Shown in pieces: positions 22,070 to 34,800 of a DNA stretch of 64,000 nucleotides. Numbering within the stretch: the stretch's first letter is position 1; every line of letters starts with the position of its first letter. Location: contig OZ025243.1 in assembly GCA_964019155.1 (NCBI GenBank), forward strand, positions 26,834,944 to 26,898,943, in the 5' to 3' direction. The stretch comes from Osedax fenrisi (lineage: Eukaryota > Annelida > Polychaeta > Sabellida > Siboglinidae). Below the pieces are notes generated by a model. That model saw nothing but the letters and a program-made list of their open reading frames with translations. It made no database searches and was not told the origin of the DNA. A program made the position numbers and the translations under genes.

Positions 22070-22190
22070 TGATATGCCGTGTGGAGCTATAGCTTTCAAG
22101 AGTGTAACCTTCATGTGTTAAATGTTCTATTGTGTATTCTATGCCGTAGATAAGGTCTTCATTCTGTGCATCCATCCATGTTCCACCTAC
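22070..22190 (-). CDS. Exon of the minus-strand gene, phase 0-1
   Basis: Minus strand: acceptor GTGTACAACAG, then VGGTWMDAQNEDLIYGIEYT, IEHLTHEGYTLESYSSTRHI; donor GTAGGG, phase 1. About 40 codons, with charged and aromatic composition typical of a folded domain. Upstream exon 23324-23454 ends in phase 0 and downstream exon 17000-17151 begins in phase 1, so all three join in frame. Family not recognised. Confidence 0.5.
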
Positions 22191-22476
22191 CTGTTGTACA
22201 CGTATGTTAATAACAGGCTTTTAACACACATATATGTGTTAATAACACAGTGTTATACATAGCCTATATACACCATATAGGATGTTAAACATAGGCTAAT
22301 ATACCTTTCTTATATCTTATATCCTATATGATATACAGGTATACCGGTATATACAGGTATATCTGTGTTTATAAAAAACTCAATATACGAGTTATATAAC
22401 TGTATAGGTTTTATATTATAACTATAGTTATATAAATAACACTATAGTGTATAGTTTATCGATATATGTATAATAC

Positions 22477-22479
<3 letters not shown>

Positions 22480-22530
<51 letters not shown>
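22480..22530. repeat. (AT)n microsatellite
   Basis: Uninterrupted AT run in the intron 22191-23323. The rest of that intron before the SINE is AT-rich without other signal. Confidence 0.95.
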
Positions 22531-22534
<4 letters not shown>

Positions 22535-22746
22535 TCAGATAGAGTGTAAACACTCAGAAAAACACAAAAGCAAAGCTTGACTAGGTATTTTCCCACTCAA
22601 CTTGATAACAGCATTACAAGAATAAAAAAATAAAAAAATATAAGTAAATTATAAAATGACAATAACTTATTTTAAAATTTTAATTTTGTATATAATTAGA
22701 ACTATAATTTTGTATATATTTTTTTTTTTTTTTGTTATTTTTTTTA

Positions 22747-23021
22747 TTTGGTGGAGTCCTTTCATCCCATCCAGGAACTTAGATGAAGTTTTCACTTATA
22801 ACCATATATGGCTCTAATGTCCCTTCGAAGCCGCTCTCATGTTAAGGCATCCATGGTTTTAACGAGAGCCGATCATTTATTTATACACAATTATATAAGA
22901 TCACTTCTAAATAATATTTTAAGACCCATTTTATAAAATTAATTAATGGTCCGGACGAAGGTCGAACCCGTGTCCTACTGCTTGCGTGTCTGACGCCTTA
23001 GCCACTGAGCCACACAGGCAG
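22747..23021 (-). mobile_element. tRNA-derived SINE, family 1, copy D
   Basis: Reverse complement of the family 1 consensus, well preserved: TCATCCCATCCAGGAACTTAG, body, then GGTCGAACCC (box B) and CCACTGAGCCACACAGGCAG (box A side). The poly-A end appears as T-rich sequence at 22719-22746. Confidence 0.9.
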
Positions 23022-23115
23022 TTTAATATAGTTATATATACTATTGTATATATTATTAAAGTGATTTGAAAAAATATAAGAAAATTATAAAATGACAATT
23101 ATAAAATGATAATAG

Positions 23116-23161
<46 letters not shown>

Positions 23162-23323
23162 ACGTAATATATATATATATGTATTTTTTGAAAATTAAAT
23201 ACGCTTAAACGAATATTAATAATTTAAAAAATCATAATTATAAGTAATATCATAAATACATTTTAATCGCGTGAAAGTGAATCATCTTCTATAAATAGAC
23301 ATCATTATAGCTAAGAGGTTAAC

Positions 23324-23454
23324 CTCTTTAAACCAATCGGCGTAGGTATTCAGTATTTGTTGTCGTTTCGTGAACTTATAGTCTTTGTGAACAAAACACG
23401 GCTTCCCGTATTCGTCCCTTGTACCCTCTTCACACGCGTCTAATACGCCCACTA
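23324..23454 (-). CDS. Exon of the minus-strand gene, phase 1-0
   Basis: Minus strand: acceptor GGTCTACTGCAG, phase 1; 43 codons reading VGVLDACEEGTRDEYGKPCF, VHKDYKFTKRQQILNTYADW, FKE; then donor GTTAAC, phase 0, which joins 22070-22190. Without splicing the frame would continue 13 codons to TGA at 23284-23282, so a terminal-exon reading is the alternative. Two cysteines and a folded-domain composition; family not recognised. Upstream exons at higher coordinates were not found. Confidence 0.55.
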
Positions 23455-23690
23455 CTGCAGTAGACCAATAGTCGTATACGAATTATATTATTATATATGT
23501 GTTTATATATATCACTATAGTGATATGTTGTCCTATATTATATTATCGTAAATATATTTATTCTATATAATATCTGATATATATATATGCTATAGTTTTA
23601 AAACGGTATTTCTCGAACATAATTAATTAACATAACTGTAAAGTTAAATTTTAATTTATAAGTTAAGTTGCTTTTTTTGTTAAATTATAG

Positions 23691-24657
23691 TAGAGGAAAG
23701 TCCCCGATTACCGATCGGGTCGACCCCCTCCTAATACCGACCCCCTCTCGTATCTCAGTAACTATAAGAGATGTCAAAAAATAATATATACATGAACTGT
23801 TAGTAATTTAATGATAAATATGAAAACGTATTTTGTTTTACAAAATATTTAATCCTACAATTGTTATTTGATAAAATGTAATATTCGGTTTTATTTTTTT
23901 TAATATTTGAATAATAACTTTTTTTAAATCATTGTAAATACTTTAATTAAAATAAAACTTAATATTTCGCATATTGTAGATCTATAAAATGTTTATACAT
24001 ATTATAAAAATAATTCAATTTGAATAACTATTAACCAAAATATCTTAATTATAGCAACCCATATGCTTTTCCTAATACCGACCCCCTAAATTACCCTAAT
24101 ACCGACCCCATGTGATTTACAATATCCAATAAAAATAAATCAGTATCTTACTTTAAAATATGTCGTAAGTTGTTTATGTATCATTGATATATATTTAGGA
24201 TTCATAATTCCAGTTGATTATATACATACTGATTAATAAATAAATATTAAATAATAATATACAATATTTTAATATAATTACTATAAAGTTTAAATTTAAA
24301 TTTAATATTACTATTAAAAAATAAATTCAATAAAAAATAAATTACGTCAAGTTATAATTAATTATATTTATGTATATCTACTATTTTTATTGGATATTAT
24401 AATAACACAATTATTTATACTACGATTATTTTAGGGGGTCGGTAATAGGGGAAGGGGGTCGATATTATACACATGTATCCGATTACCGACCCCCCTGTTT
24501 ATTCTTGTAAATATAATTATATCAAAAATTTAAAATAGCCACTTTATTCATTGCCATAATATTACCCTAATTACAAAATTTCAATTAAATATATTTAATA
24601 TTGAATATGTTATTACAAATAATCATTTAGGGGTCGGTAATCGGGGACGTTCCCCTA
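23691..24657 (+). mobile_element. TIR element family A, copy 2 (full length)
   Basis: About 967 bp. Left end TAGAGGAAAGTCCCCGATTACCGA, right end GGGGTCGGTAATCGGGGACGTTCCCCTA, imperfect terminal inverted repeats. A second subterminal set of GGGGTCGGTAATAGGGG and CCGATTACCGACCCC lies near 24433-24500. No open frame, so non-autonomous. The best reference copy in the window. Confidence 0.85.
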
Positions 24658-24689
24658 TATACTATATAGACTATATAAATCTATAATAA

Positions 24690-24832
24690 TTGTTATTTAT
24701 ATAGAGATCTAAACATATATAGATGTGAAATAATGATCTACCAGTGAAGTAATAATATACTATACTATAACTTCACTGGTAGGTAATTATTTCACATATA
24801 TATATGTTTAGATCTCTATATAAATAACAATT
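24690..24832. repeat. Long imperfect inverted repeat
   Basis: Left arm AATTGTTATTTATATAGAGATCTAAACATATATA ... CTACCAGTGAAGT and right arm ACTTCACTGGTAG ... ATATGTTTAGATCTCTATATAAATAACAATT pair around an AT-rich loop near 24755-24768. Arms of about 60 bp. Confidence 0.85.
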
Positions 24833-25165
24833 ATTTTAGTTTATGGGTGTCTTTTTTTTAGTTTTTGGGTTTACATTTTTTAAATGTCATTACAATATAT
24901 TTATAGTTATTTTATGTTAAAATAATATCTATTTTTGTGTGATTGATTAACATTATCTGATATAAATAAATAATCATATATTTTAAATATATTCATTCGT
25001 TATAAATACTTTATGTAAATCAATTATATTAGTTGTATGAAACCAACAAAAATCCTAAAAACTAAAATACTTATATTCTAAAATGGTGGTGTTTTCGACA
25101 ACATATATGGTATTTATTTATATATATATAAATTATTTAGGTATACAAATATAATTATATATAAA

Positions 25166-25213
<48 letters not shown>

Positions 25214-25440
25214 CCGGTTATACATAATAGTTGAAGTAGCATATTACTATAGCAAATGTATTCTATATAAATATTAATGATGTAAAAAATATGTATACAA
25301 ACATTTATTGAAATACTACAATAAAATAATACATTAAAAATAATTATAGTAAATAGCGAAGTTTAATAGGTAATTTAATAATTGTTCACACAGAGCAGAA
25401 TATGTATGTATATAATTATTATATATAATATGCATTGTAT

Positions 25441-25443
<3 letters not shown>
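24833..25443. other. AT-rich sequence, no gene seen
   Basis: (AT)n at about 25170-25211. No convincing exon or element. Confidence 0.5.

Positions 25444-25506
<63 letters not shown>
25444..25506. repeat. (AT)n microsatellite
   Basis: Abuts the left end of the pogo-like element that follows; a second AT tract abuts its right end (25976-26021). Confidence 0.95.
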
Positions 25507-25509
<3 letters not shown>

Positions 25510-25969
25510 TCAACTCTCGGTAAGTCGGACTATGGATAAGTTGGACTTCTCGATAAGTCGGACACATTTAGTTGGTTTGGTTTAATTTGTATCTAGTTCC
25601 ATGTTAAATTTATCGGATAAGTCGGATAAGTTTGATTGGATAAGTCGGACTTCTTTATAAGTCGGACACATATTATTGTCATTTTTATGATTTTTATACT
25701 GTATACAGTATAAATAAGTCGGAATTTTTATAAATTGTCAGAAATGTTTACTTTAAATAATGTATATTATAATTTTAGTAAGTAATATTATTGAATACAA
25801 CATGTTATGTTATTGATTGTTGCATAATTACACATGTCGGTAACCCTTTAACGCAAGTTGCGCATCTCATGTCGTATCTTGATAGTCTGAATCTCTGATA
25901 AGTCGGAATTCTTGCTAAGTCGGACAATTTTCCCGGTCACTTGCGTGTCCGACTTATCGGGAGTCGACC

Positions 25970-25970
<1 letters not shown>
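25507..25970. mobile_element. pogo/Tigger-like TIR element, non-autonomous
   Basis: Left end CAGTCAACTCTCGGTAAGTCGGAC and right end GTCCGACTTATCGGGAGTCGACC are inverted repeats of the CAGTxxACTCTCGxTAAxTCG type known from pogo/Tigger elements. Internal copies of GATAAGTCGGAC appear near 25550, 25620, 25643 and 25660. About 464 bp, no transposase. Confidence 0.8.
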
Positions 25971-26021
<51 letters not shown>

Positions 26022-26023
<2 letters not shown>

Positions 26024-26468
26024 CTATAGTCATACTATAGTATACTAGTAATTAACTGTTAACGTATACTAAAACTAAAACTAAGGTTAACATTATTATC
26101 CTATAGGGTCCTACAACTCTACTTATATAGGGAACACGTTACTATTAGGTTGTATACGTAGATTACGAGAGATTTGCTCCACATCTATCGTAGTATATAA
26201 TAAAATAGGTTATCTTATACTATATATATATATGTATATATAATAGTATGTTATATGATTGATACAACGAATGCAATCAGGGCATCTCACGCATTAACAT
26301 TATGCACTTACATCATGTAGACCGCACAACATGTACAACATGAATCCTGATCACAGACACTATAAAGCGATTGGTATACCTAATATAATATGTGTGTGTG
26401 TGTTAGTGTGTATATGTGTGTGTTAGTGTGTGTATGTGTGTATGTTGGTGTGTATATATATATATATA

Positions 26469-26523
<55 letters not shown>

Positions 26524-26690
26524 ATTTATGTTTGTGTTAATGTGTATAGGTGTGTGTATATGTGTGTATATATGTGTGTATACACACATATATGTGTATG
26601 TATAGTATACAATGTATACACTAGTATGCTACTCATACACAAATAATAAAGTAACCATTTAAATAATATAATTCCGATCCTATAGGATAC
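26022..26690. other. Simple-sequence-rich spacer
   Basis: (GT)n, (AT)n and (TG)n between 26390 and 26610 give long but meaningless frames on both strands. An island at 26280-26345 has minus-strand splice-like sites but is too short to call. Confidence 0.5.
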
Positions 26691-28602
26691 TCCTAATATA
26701 CTAGTATACAGACCACCACATAACTGTCATTCAAATTTTGCGTATGCAATTTTTGATTTTATCTCTAAGATAAATAAAACCCAAATTATAGTACTCAACT
26801 TAAACACTATAATGAAAAACTATTAAATCAACATGCACACCTGAAAATAAACTACTTGACTCTACATAACGAAACACCATGCATGGTTTAACTCCAAATT
26901 AAATAATTTAAAAGTTTTATTTAGAAAATCATGTAGACTTTTTACGAAATCACCATCACAGTCAAACTTAATTGACCTACGAATGAACTTAAATCTACAA
27001 AAACAGATTACTTTACTGACAAAATATACGATTGTTCACACGACTATAAACGACTCTATTCAATAACTAAGACCCTCTTAGGACAAAATAAAAATTCTAC
27101 GATCCCACATTTTCCCGGTGATCAACTATGTAATCAATTTGCAGAATATTTTATAGACAAAATTAACACAATTTGTAATAGACCCTCTTGTACATTAACC
27201 CTCTCTACAGTGCACCACAAATATTACCATGCACTTCGACACTAATACATTTTACTTTACCTACTAATACTGCAATCTACAATTATATTATCACTGCTAG
27301 ATGCTCTTCACCACACGACCATATTCCTCTATACTTAATAAAAAAACTAGCTAAAAACTCAGAATTTGACTTACAAAAATATAATTGATGACTCACTTAT
27401 AACAGGAACTATTCCAAATTTACTCAAAAACGTAATAATTACGCCAATAATAAAAAAACCCAATATTAACTCATCTGAATTCTCAAATTACAGACCTATA
27501 TCTCAACTACCTCTACTAACTAAAATTCTTGAAAAAAAACGGTTTATACTCAACTCTCACACTACTTAACTGAAAATATGTTGCTGGACATAAGACAAAA
27601 CGCATTCCGTAAACTCCATAGACTGAAACTACCGTACTCTCTCTTTTTGACGACTTATATAACTCACTAGACACTGGACAACCAATACAGCTAATACTAC
27701 TTGACTTATCCTCTGCATTCGACACCCTTAGACATGACATACTGTTAGAAAGACTTAGAAACATAGGAATACAAGATATAATAAAGGAATAGTTTTCTAA
27801 TTTTATTAAAGATAGAAATTATTCCATAAAAATAAGAAATAACAAGTCTACATCATATACCATCGACCACGGTGTTCCTCAAGGTTCAATACTTTCCCCA
27901 ATGCTATTCTCTATATATATATATCTTTTTCCATTACAAACAATTATTAAACGATATTTATCTATTACTTACAACTTATACGCATACGACATATAACTAC
28001 ACACAACGATAACAAACTATACCCAACTATAGTCAAAAATTCTTGTATACAAGACTTTTTAAACGAACTACAAAACTGGCTAACAAATAATAACCTACTA
28101 CTAAACCACAATAAAACTTAACGTAACAAACTTAACTGGCTAAACACTGAAGACTATATCAACTACAAAATACTTACAATACTTAAAAAGACTAGTACAT
28201 ACACTAGTAACATAACTTACCCTATAATTTAAGAAACAAAATAAAACTTAAACCAAACACTAGACTGTTACGTAATAACAATTACATTAAACTACACTAA
28301 CCGATTACATATTGCATCAAATACTAAAGGAGAAAATTCACCGTAACATCATCAATTAGATGGAATAAATTACCCCCTTCTCTTAGAAATAAAAATCTAA
28401 TAATTAATAACTTTAAAAAGAAATTAAAACAATTTTTTATCGCCCAACATTGATGTTCGTTTCGCATCGTAATAGTTTGTGCGAATTATATACATTCGCT
28501 ATTTTTATCTATATGTGATATATATTGTTCGATCCACAGTATAGAATTATTATTATTAATGATGTGTCTAAATAAATACTTTAACAACAACAACAACATT
28601 AT
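26690..28602 (+). mobile_element. CR1/L2-like LINE, degenerate
   Basis: Remnant of the endonuclease (YRPPHN near 26710), then KLNSPSQSN-like linker, CSSPHDHIPLYLIKKLAK, LKNVIITPIIKKPNINSSEF, NYRPISQLPLLTKILEK, LLDLSSAFDTLRHDILLERL and DHGVPQGSILSPMLFSIY. Frames switch several times. At the catalytic position only YAYD is left, so the polymerase is dead. The tail is TAAATAAATACTTT plus (AAC)n at 28583-28598. Longest plus-strand LINE of the window. Confidence 0.9.
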
Positions 28603-28629
28603 TTAGAAATTGACATACACGGAACCCAG

Positions 28630-28682
28630 AAGGTAAATAGATTGTACGGGCAAATCACGCCTGCTTATGTGGAGGAGCCTAG
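28630..28682 (+). CDS. Penultimate exon of a membrane-protein gene
   Basis: Acceptor ACGGAACCCAG (phase 0), 17 codons (KVNRLYGQITPAYVEEP plus AG), donor GTAACT in phase 2. The next exon at 30754 begins in phase 2, giving an in-frame join (...YVEEPS-LQHVQF...). The acceptor has little pyrimidine tract, so the start could differ by three bases (GAAG). Upstream exons not found; a LINE ends 28 bp before it. Confidence 0.45.
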
Positions 28683-29286
28683 GTAACTATAGCCTATATA
28701 ACGTTATTAAATATATGTTTCCTATAGGATATATATGTACCTAGTAGTTGATTATACGTTAGTATATATGACGTATATATTATGTCCTATAGGACATACA
28801 TACAACTTTATACAAACACAATATAATATACATAATTGAAATGATGTTAATAATAAAATTATGTTAATAATATACATACTTTTATACTATATATAGTATA
28901 ATATAGTAGAACTATATTTCTACTACATTTAAAATATGTATTCATATATATATATAATTATTAATATAAATTTAAATGACATAATGCAATTGCTACTATA
29001 ATATATGTTTAAATATGTTCTATAGGATATTGTAGGATTATATATACTTGTTATAACAAAGAGAAACGTATTACATATAATTGATATAAATAGCCACGTT
29101 AATTATGGGTATTCTTATGATGGCCTCCTAACTTGGATTTATAGTTTACCGAAACTACAATAGTTTACCGGTAACATATAAATATATGCCTACTCGGCAG
29201 TTATAGTCACGTGGTATATGAAGACCGACAGACTCAACGATATGTCTACGTTGAGATCATAAGTATTTATTAATATTTCAAGGAGG
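28683..29286. other. AT-rich intron
   Basis: No element or exon recognised. Confidence 0.5.
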
Positions 29287-29415
29287 GAAAGATATTAAAA
29301 TCACAATAATATCTATAATCATATAATATTAAGATATTGTAATTTTTGAATACAAATATTGAGTCATACAATGTTAAGTCCATTTATTGTTAAAGTGTCC
29401 GTATTAAGTTACTTT
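29287..29415. mobile_element. TIR element family B, right half
   Basis: Matches the right part of 20655-20877 (AATATCTATAATCATATAAT, ATTGTAATTTTTGAATACAA, CCGTATTAAGTTACTTTCCC). Left end lost. Confidence 0.7.
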
Positions 29416-29604
29416 CCCTAACTAGTATTGGCCCAATACTATTGGGTGATATATCCTATGATTTTGCGAAGTAAATATATAACACTCCTTATCTCTAGAG
29501 GCGTATACGCGACATGATTAGTATTCATATATCCTGCAGCTATAGCAGTTATAGCAGCAGTATCGAAATCGTTTTAGATTTGCCGCGATTTGCATACTAT
29601 AGTA

Positions 29605-30236
29605 TAGGGGACAGAAGGGAGTAATGGAGGATATTTTATATATCTTGGTAGAATTGTAATATATCGATGAATAGTGGATGTTACAGTTTCATATTTTTAA
29701 ATTTTATAGAATATATATATAGATAATATAGTTATTTTAATTTGTACTTAAATCATATATTTCTAGTATTAATATCAGTTTAGTTACTCCAGGGTTACAC
29801 TAACAAAAATAACGACAAAATAGCGCAGGAAGGGAGTAGTGGATTTTAGTAGGTATACCAACATAAATAAATAGGTGTCTCGCTAGACTAATGACTCAAT
29901 TAATTTTTTCAATTTGTATTATTTTAATAATATATGTTTTATAATAAAGATACCATGGTATTGCAATTGCAATTGCAATTGGTGAATTAATTCATTTTTA
30001 ATTAGCTGAGTGTATTCATTTTATTATTGATCAATACATTTTAATAAATTTGAAAAAATTATGTAATAAATTTAATATATTGATTAATTATTTTTGAAAA
30101 AAAATTATTCATTGTTGTAGATATTTTAATTGTTGAAATATTTTGTATATATATTTTTTTTGTATCTATGACCATGTTCGCGTAAATGTAAATTACCACT
30201 ACTCCCTTCTCGTCCGCTACTCCCTTAAGGGGAATA
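29605..30236. mobile_element. Candidate TIR element family G
   Basis: The left end GGGGACAGAAGGGAGTAATGG is mirrored by CCACTACTCCCTTCTCGTCC and CTACTCCCTTAAGGGG at the right end, leaving about 630 bp of AT-rich non-coding sequence. Also contains AGGAAGGGAGTAGTGG internally near 29828. Single copy here, so boundaries are approximate. Confidence 0.5.
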
Positions 30237-30240
30237 TACT

Positions 30241-30366
30241 CCACCAACTCGAACGCAATTATTAACTCTAATAATTAGGTGTAAATCCCCTTTTACGGAG
30301 ATTTAAATAATATAGTTAAACTTTAAACTCTAATAATTAGAGTTAATAATTGCATTCGAGTTGGTG
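30241..30366. repeat. Inverted repeat with 33-38 bp arms
   Basis: CCAACTCGAACGCAATTATT and AATAATTGCATTCGAGTTGG lie at the outer ends, with AACTCTAATAATTAG and its complement inside. It lies directly beside the family G element and may be part of it. Confidence 0.8.
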
Positions 30367-30753
30367 TGAAAACCCTTTTATGCATATGCCATGTCCCCTG
30401 CAATGTTTTCATTATACATGATGGTAAGTTAATATTTGAAAACATGTCATTGCAATATAATAGCGTATACGAGTATTAATACTCGTAATTACTTAGTAAT
30501 TACTAAACATGTAATACATTTTTTAATTTCGTATTATTCTTTGTTTATTTCTATAACGTATGTTATCGTTAGAAAATATTTATACTTTATACTTCGATTA
30601 TATTTTCGACAATGTATAGGCTTAAATAAAGTATCAATCAATATATATATATATTAATTAATTAAATATATATTATGTATTAATAACATAAATATGAAAT
30701 ACATGTTATGTATGTGTTAAAATGTAGTTATAATCTCATTTCCTCGATCTCAG

Positions 30754-30966
30754 CCTGCAACATGTTCAATTCATAATGTCGATATTCTTCGTGGCTGGGT
30801 TACTAATGATAATGATGTGTATGTTCATTAAGACGAGGACGTTAATGCAAAGACAGCGAGCTAACTATTACGCTACCCACGATGAAATGCAACCGTTCAC
30901 CCATGAACCTTTCACCTATCGAGAGACGCTAGGTGGCGAAACCAGACACGAAAATAATTATTCATA
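30754..30966 (+). CDS. Terminal exon: transmembrane helix and cytoplasmic tail
   Basis: Acceptor TTTCCTCGATCTCAG, phase 2, then LQHVQFIM, the hydrophobic helix SIFFVAGLLMIMMCMF, basic stop-transfer IKTRTLMQRQR and a polar tail with ANYYATHDEM, PFTHEPFTYRETLGG and NNYS before TAA (30964-30966). A positive cluster after the helix suggests the tail is cytoplasmic. Tyr-rich motifs could be sorting or phosphorylation sites. Family not recognised. Joins in phase to 28630-28682. Confidence 0.65.
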
Positions 30967-31162
30967 AATTCGTGATTAATAAATTATAATTATGTTATTT
31001 ATTTTGTAATTTTAACAACAACCGTAGATATATTACGTATATTAATAGTATTGGTATATTTAAAAATTATATTATTATTAAATTATCATTAATAATTGTT
31101 GGTTAAGTTTTTCATATTTTAGTTTTAAATTATTTAAGTTATTGTTTGCTAAAACTATAACT

Positions 31163-31440
31163 AGGGGAAAGTAACCGAATACGGACACTTTCGGTATCTC
31201 ATAAACCATAAATCCTATACAAAAATGTTTAGTTGAAAACACATTTATTGTTGCTATAATGGCACTATTGATATATTAATAAAATTATAACTAATCATTA
31301 AACCAACGTGTTAAACATGCCTTGAATACATATAACAATTTTTTACAATAAATTAATTTCAATCGAGATCGACTAATAAAATAATTACTATAATAATAGA
31401 CTATCGTTAATAAATTACCGGGTAAAAATATTCAGGATCG
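31163..31440 (+). mobile_element. TIR element family B, left half
   Basis: Starts TAGGGGAAAGTAACCGAATACGGACAC followed by TTTCGGTATCTCATAAACC. It shares the first bases with family A (TAGGGGAAAGT) but then the family B terminal motif. The right end is not found. Confidence 0.6.
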
Positions 31441-31481
31441 TGAAAAGTCGTGATAGTACCCATTAATGCCACTATATATAG

Positions 31482-31485
31482 GGTA

Positions 31486-31531
<46 letters not shown>
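31482..31531. repeat. (AT)n with flanking inverted GGTATACC
   Basis: GGGTATACCC at 31480-31489 and GGTATACC at 31544-31551 bracket the tract. The rest of 31560-31840 is AT-rich with no feature. Confidence 0.8.
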
Positions 31532-31533
<2 letters not shown>

Positions 31534-31844
31534 TATATATATGGTATACCAAGAGGAGTATCATTATGCCTATTGACTCTCTTTTAAGTTATATGCAGTT
31601 CATACAAATAATTGTAATAATTAAATATAATATGTGTATTCTATGGAATATATACTATATATATATCATATAGTTGATCATATGATTAGTTAAATAACTA
31701 ATTATATTATATAGCTGCATATATGCAGCCTATAGGCATATATCTAATTAGCTACATGTGTGTGTGTGTAATATCACTATCAGAGTTGTCGAAGTTGGGT
31801 CTTTGGCGTTTATCTCGGTTTAAACCAAAAATAAAAAATATATA

Positions 31845-34800
31845 TTTTTGGGTTTCTTTTTCATAACTTGCTTACTTGCTTATTTCGGGATTGTTGTTTC
31901 CCGGACAGTAACAGTTCTCCAAACAGCACGGTTCATCATAGCTACTCTCATCTCGCTCGCCGGTATACCAGTTTCGCGCTCTAGATTCCTGATGTTGCTT
32001 TCTGGTGGCCTTCCCCGTCTTCTAGTTCCATGAGTAGGTTCCCAAAGAACTAGGTCCGAAACAACTTCATCATATGTACGTAGCTAATGTCCAGCAAACT
32101 TTAAGAATCGACGTCTTATATTTGTAGATATTTTTTCTATAGCCCCATACAGTACTTCGTTACTAACTTTCTGAGACCAATGTACGTTTATTATCATTCG
32201 TAGAATTCGAGTGTATGTGCCATCAAGTTTTTTGAGTAGTGTTTTTGCGAGAGTCCAAGTCTCACATCCGAACAGCAGAACCGATCAACTGTGGTGTGCA
32301 TGAGCCTGAGTTTCATTTTCCTACTAAGAGTTGACTTCCAGATATTCCTCATCTTTAGATGACATGTTCTCCAAGCAAGCGCTTTTCTGATTTTTAAATC
32401 TTTTGAACTGCTGTCTATCCATGCTCCTAAGTACTTGAAGTCTTCAACCATTTTCAGATTTGACCCATCTATAGCTTTGATTTAAAACTATTGAATGGTA
32501 TTGTAGCTCATGTATTTTGTTTTCCCTGTATTCATGCTCAGTCCTACTCGTTTTGCTGATTTTTCGACTCGAGTAAGCATCTCTTGGGCTTCTTTGATAC
32601 CTTCACTTAATAATGCAATATTAACTGTGAAGTCCATATCAGTAATAGTGATAGGTGGTACTCTTTTGCTTTTTCTTTTCCTTAGTTGGAAACCTAGTTT
32701 ATCTTCCCTTCCTGTTAAGCTGTTCTCGTAACATAATCGATAACTATGACAAAAAGGTATGGACCTAACGTATCTCCTTGTAAAACACCAGCTAAAATGT
32801 TGAAAGTTTCTGTTTCTCCACCAGGTGTAATGACCTTAGCAGTAGTATCTTCATACATTATGATAATAGCCGTTACCAACTCCTCCGGCATCCCATAAGC
32901 TTTCAGTATCGCAAGCATTTTCCCTCTGTGTATACTATCAAAGGCTTTCTTGAAGTCGATGAATATCAGGATTGCTTCTAGATTCTTATCTTTGACTCCC
33001 TCAATCAGCCGTCTGAGTGCTAATATTTGACTGGTTGTTGTTCTGCCACTTCTGAAACCGTTTTGATTTTTCCTTAAATGACAATCTAGATGAGGCCTAT
33101 TTGTATTCAGTATCATACGATTATAATTTTTCTTTACTAATGAAGTAAGACTTATACCACGATAATTACTACCTAGACTAAGATCTCCTTTATTGGGTAT
33201 TGGAATTATATTAAAAATTGACCATTGTTTTGGCTTCATTATATCTAATAGTGCTTTGTTACAGAAGTATAGGATAATGTCATCTATATTACATCGTTTT
33301 AATACTTCTGGCCGTATTTCATCAACACCGCAGCTTTTACCTTCTTTGATTACATCTTTTGCCAAATTGTATTCATACATTTCAAAAGCTCCACACTTTA
33401 TCTCTAGATGTTGTATAACTTGAATTATCGTTTCATTTTCATCTTCAATATTTGGTGGTTTGCCTAATAAATCCTGAAAGTGTTTGTACCAAGTTTGTAG
33501 ACCTTCTTTTTGGTTCTTACCTTTTATCATTCCTTTTTGAGTTATTTTTCTACCAGTGATTTCATTTATTAATTCCCAGCTTAATAGGTACTTTCTGTTG
33601 ATATCAGCGTTCTCAATTTGTTTAATCTTTTCTTCTAGGGTATCAACTGCAATATGTGTATATGCTGTATATAGTTTATTGCGCGATTCAGTATTGTTAT
33701 GTTGATTAGTCTTATTTTGATTGTCATCATACTCTCTATTTGCTATACGAGTGTCTTCTCTAGCTCTAGAAACAGTATTTTCAGTGGATGGACACATTTT
33801 ATTTGTTTTAATTAAAAGTGGAACTAGTTCTTTTGTAACTTCAGCATTTATATCTATGAATCGTTCATATGTGTCTGAAATGTCTTCATCGCCTTGCAAG
33901 ATAACTCGATTTTTTATTTCAATTGCGTATTTCTCCTGAAGGGACATGTCAGATTTAAACAAAGGCCAGTTATATCGGAGTTTTCTTAATAATTTCTTCC
34001 TATTCGCTCGCAAACTTAGCCTTACCTTAGATGATACGATTCGATGATCTGAACCAATGCTAGAAAAAGTACTGTATGCTTCCACATTTGTGATGCTGTT
34101 TCTGCATTTTGTTCTCATTAAGATATAGTCAAGCTGATATTTCCTGCAGCATGGATCCATATATGTCCAAAGTTTATTCAACTTCTTTTGAAAACATGTA
34201 TTTCTTATTACTAATTGTTTTTCATTTATAATATAATACACCATTTTTATTTGTTTCTTGATGATATGTAAAATTTCCGTCATCTTTACCTATCCTTGCA
34301 TTAAAATCTCCAATAATGATTAGGACATTGTGCTGTGGTATAGTTTCTATAGCTCTTCTAAGTTCATCGTAGAATTTGTTTATAACTTCATCTTCGCTAG
34401 AATTTGTAGGTGAATATATGATTATAATAGATGCTTCAGGATTTCCATGGAATGTGCTTATCAATATTATCTCAGAGTGTGATATAACCTCGCATAGTGA
34501 GTTTATTGATCTTTTATTTAATATTATACCAATTCCTCCTGTTGATGAACCTTGATCATTTTTCCATGCTACTGTTGTTATAAGTGTTCTATGTCCAATA
34601 GTATTATACTTAATTATTATACTTAACAGTTTCATCATGCATAATTCGATGTTCCTGTATTCCAAGAATATCTAGATCATGGCTTTCGAAATTATAAGTG
34701 AGTTCTAGTTGTTTATGTTATTCTCGAATTGTTCTAACGTTCATAGTTGATACAAAGATTTCTCGTTTGAATCTTAGTATACTATAGTGTGGCCTTATTA

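Noticed and set aside
26295..26329. Possible minus-strand microexon with a GTAAGT donor
   Set aside because: 35 nt with two open phases, neither fitting the phase-1 start of the exon at 23454. Insufficient evidence.
26380..26646. Cys/Val/Tyr and His/Thr/Ile-rich frames
   Set aside because: Translations of (GT)n/(AT)n repeats with no other support.
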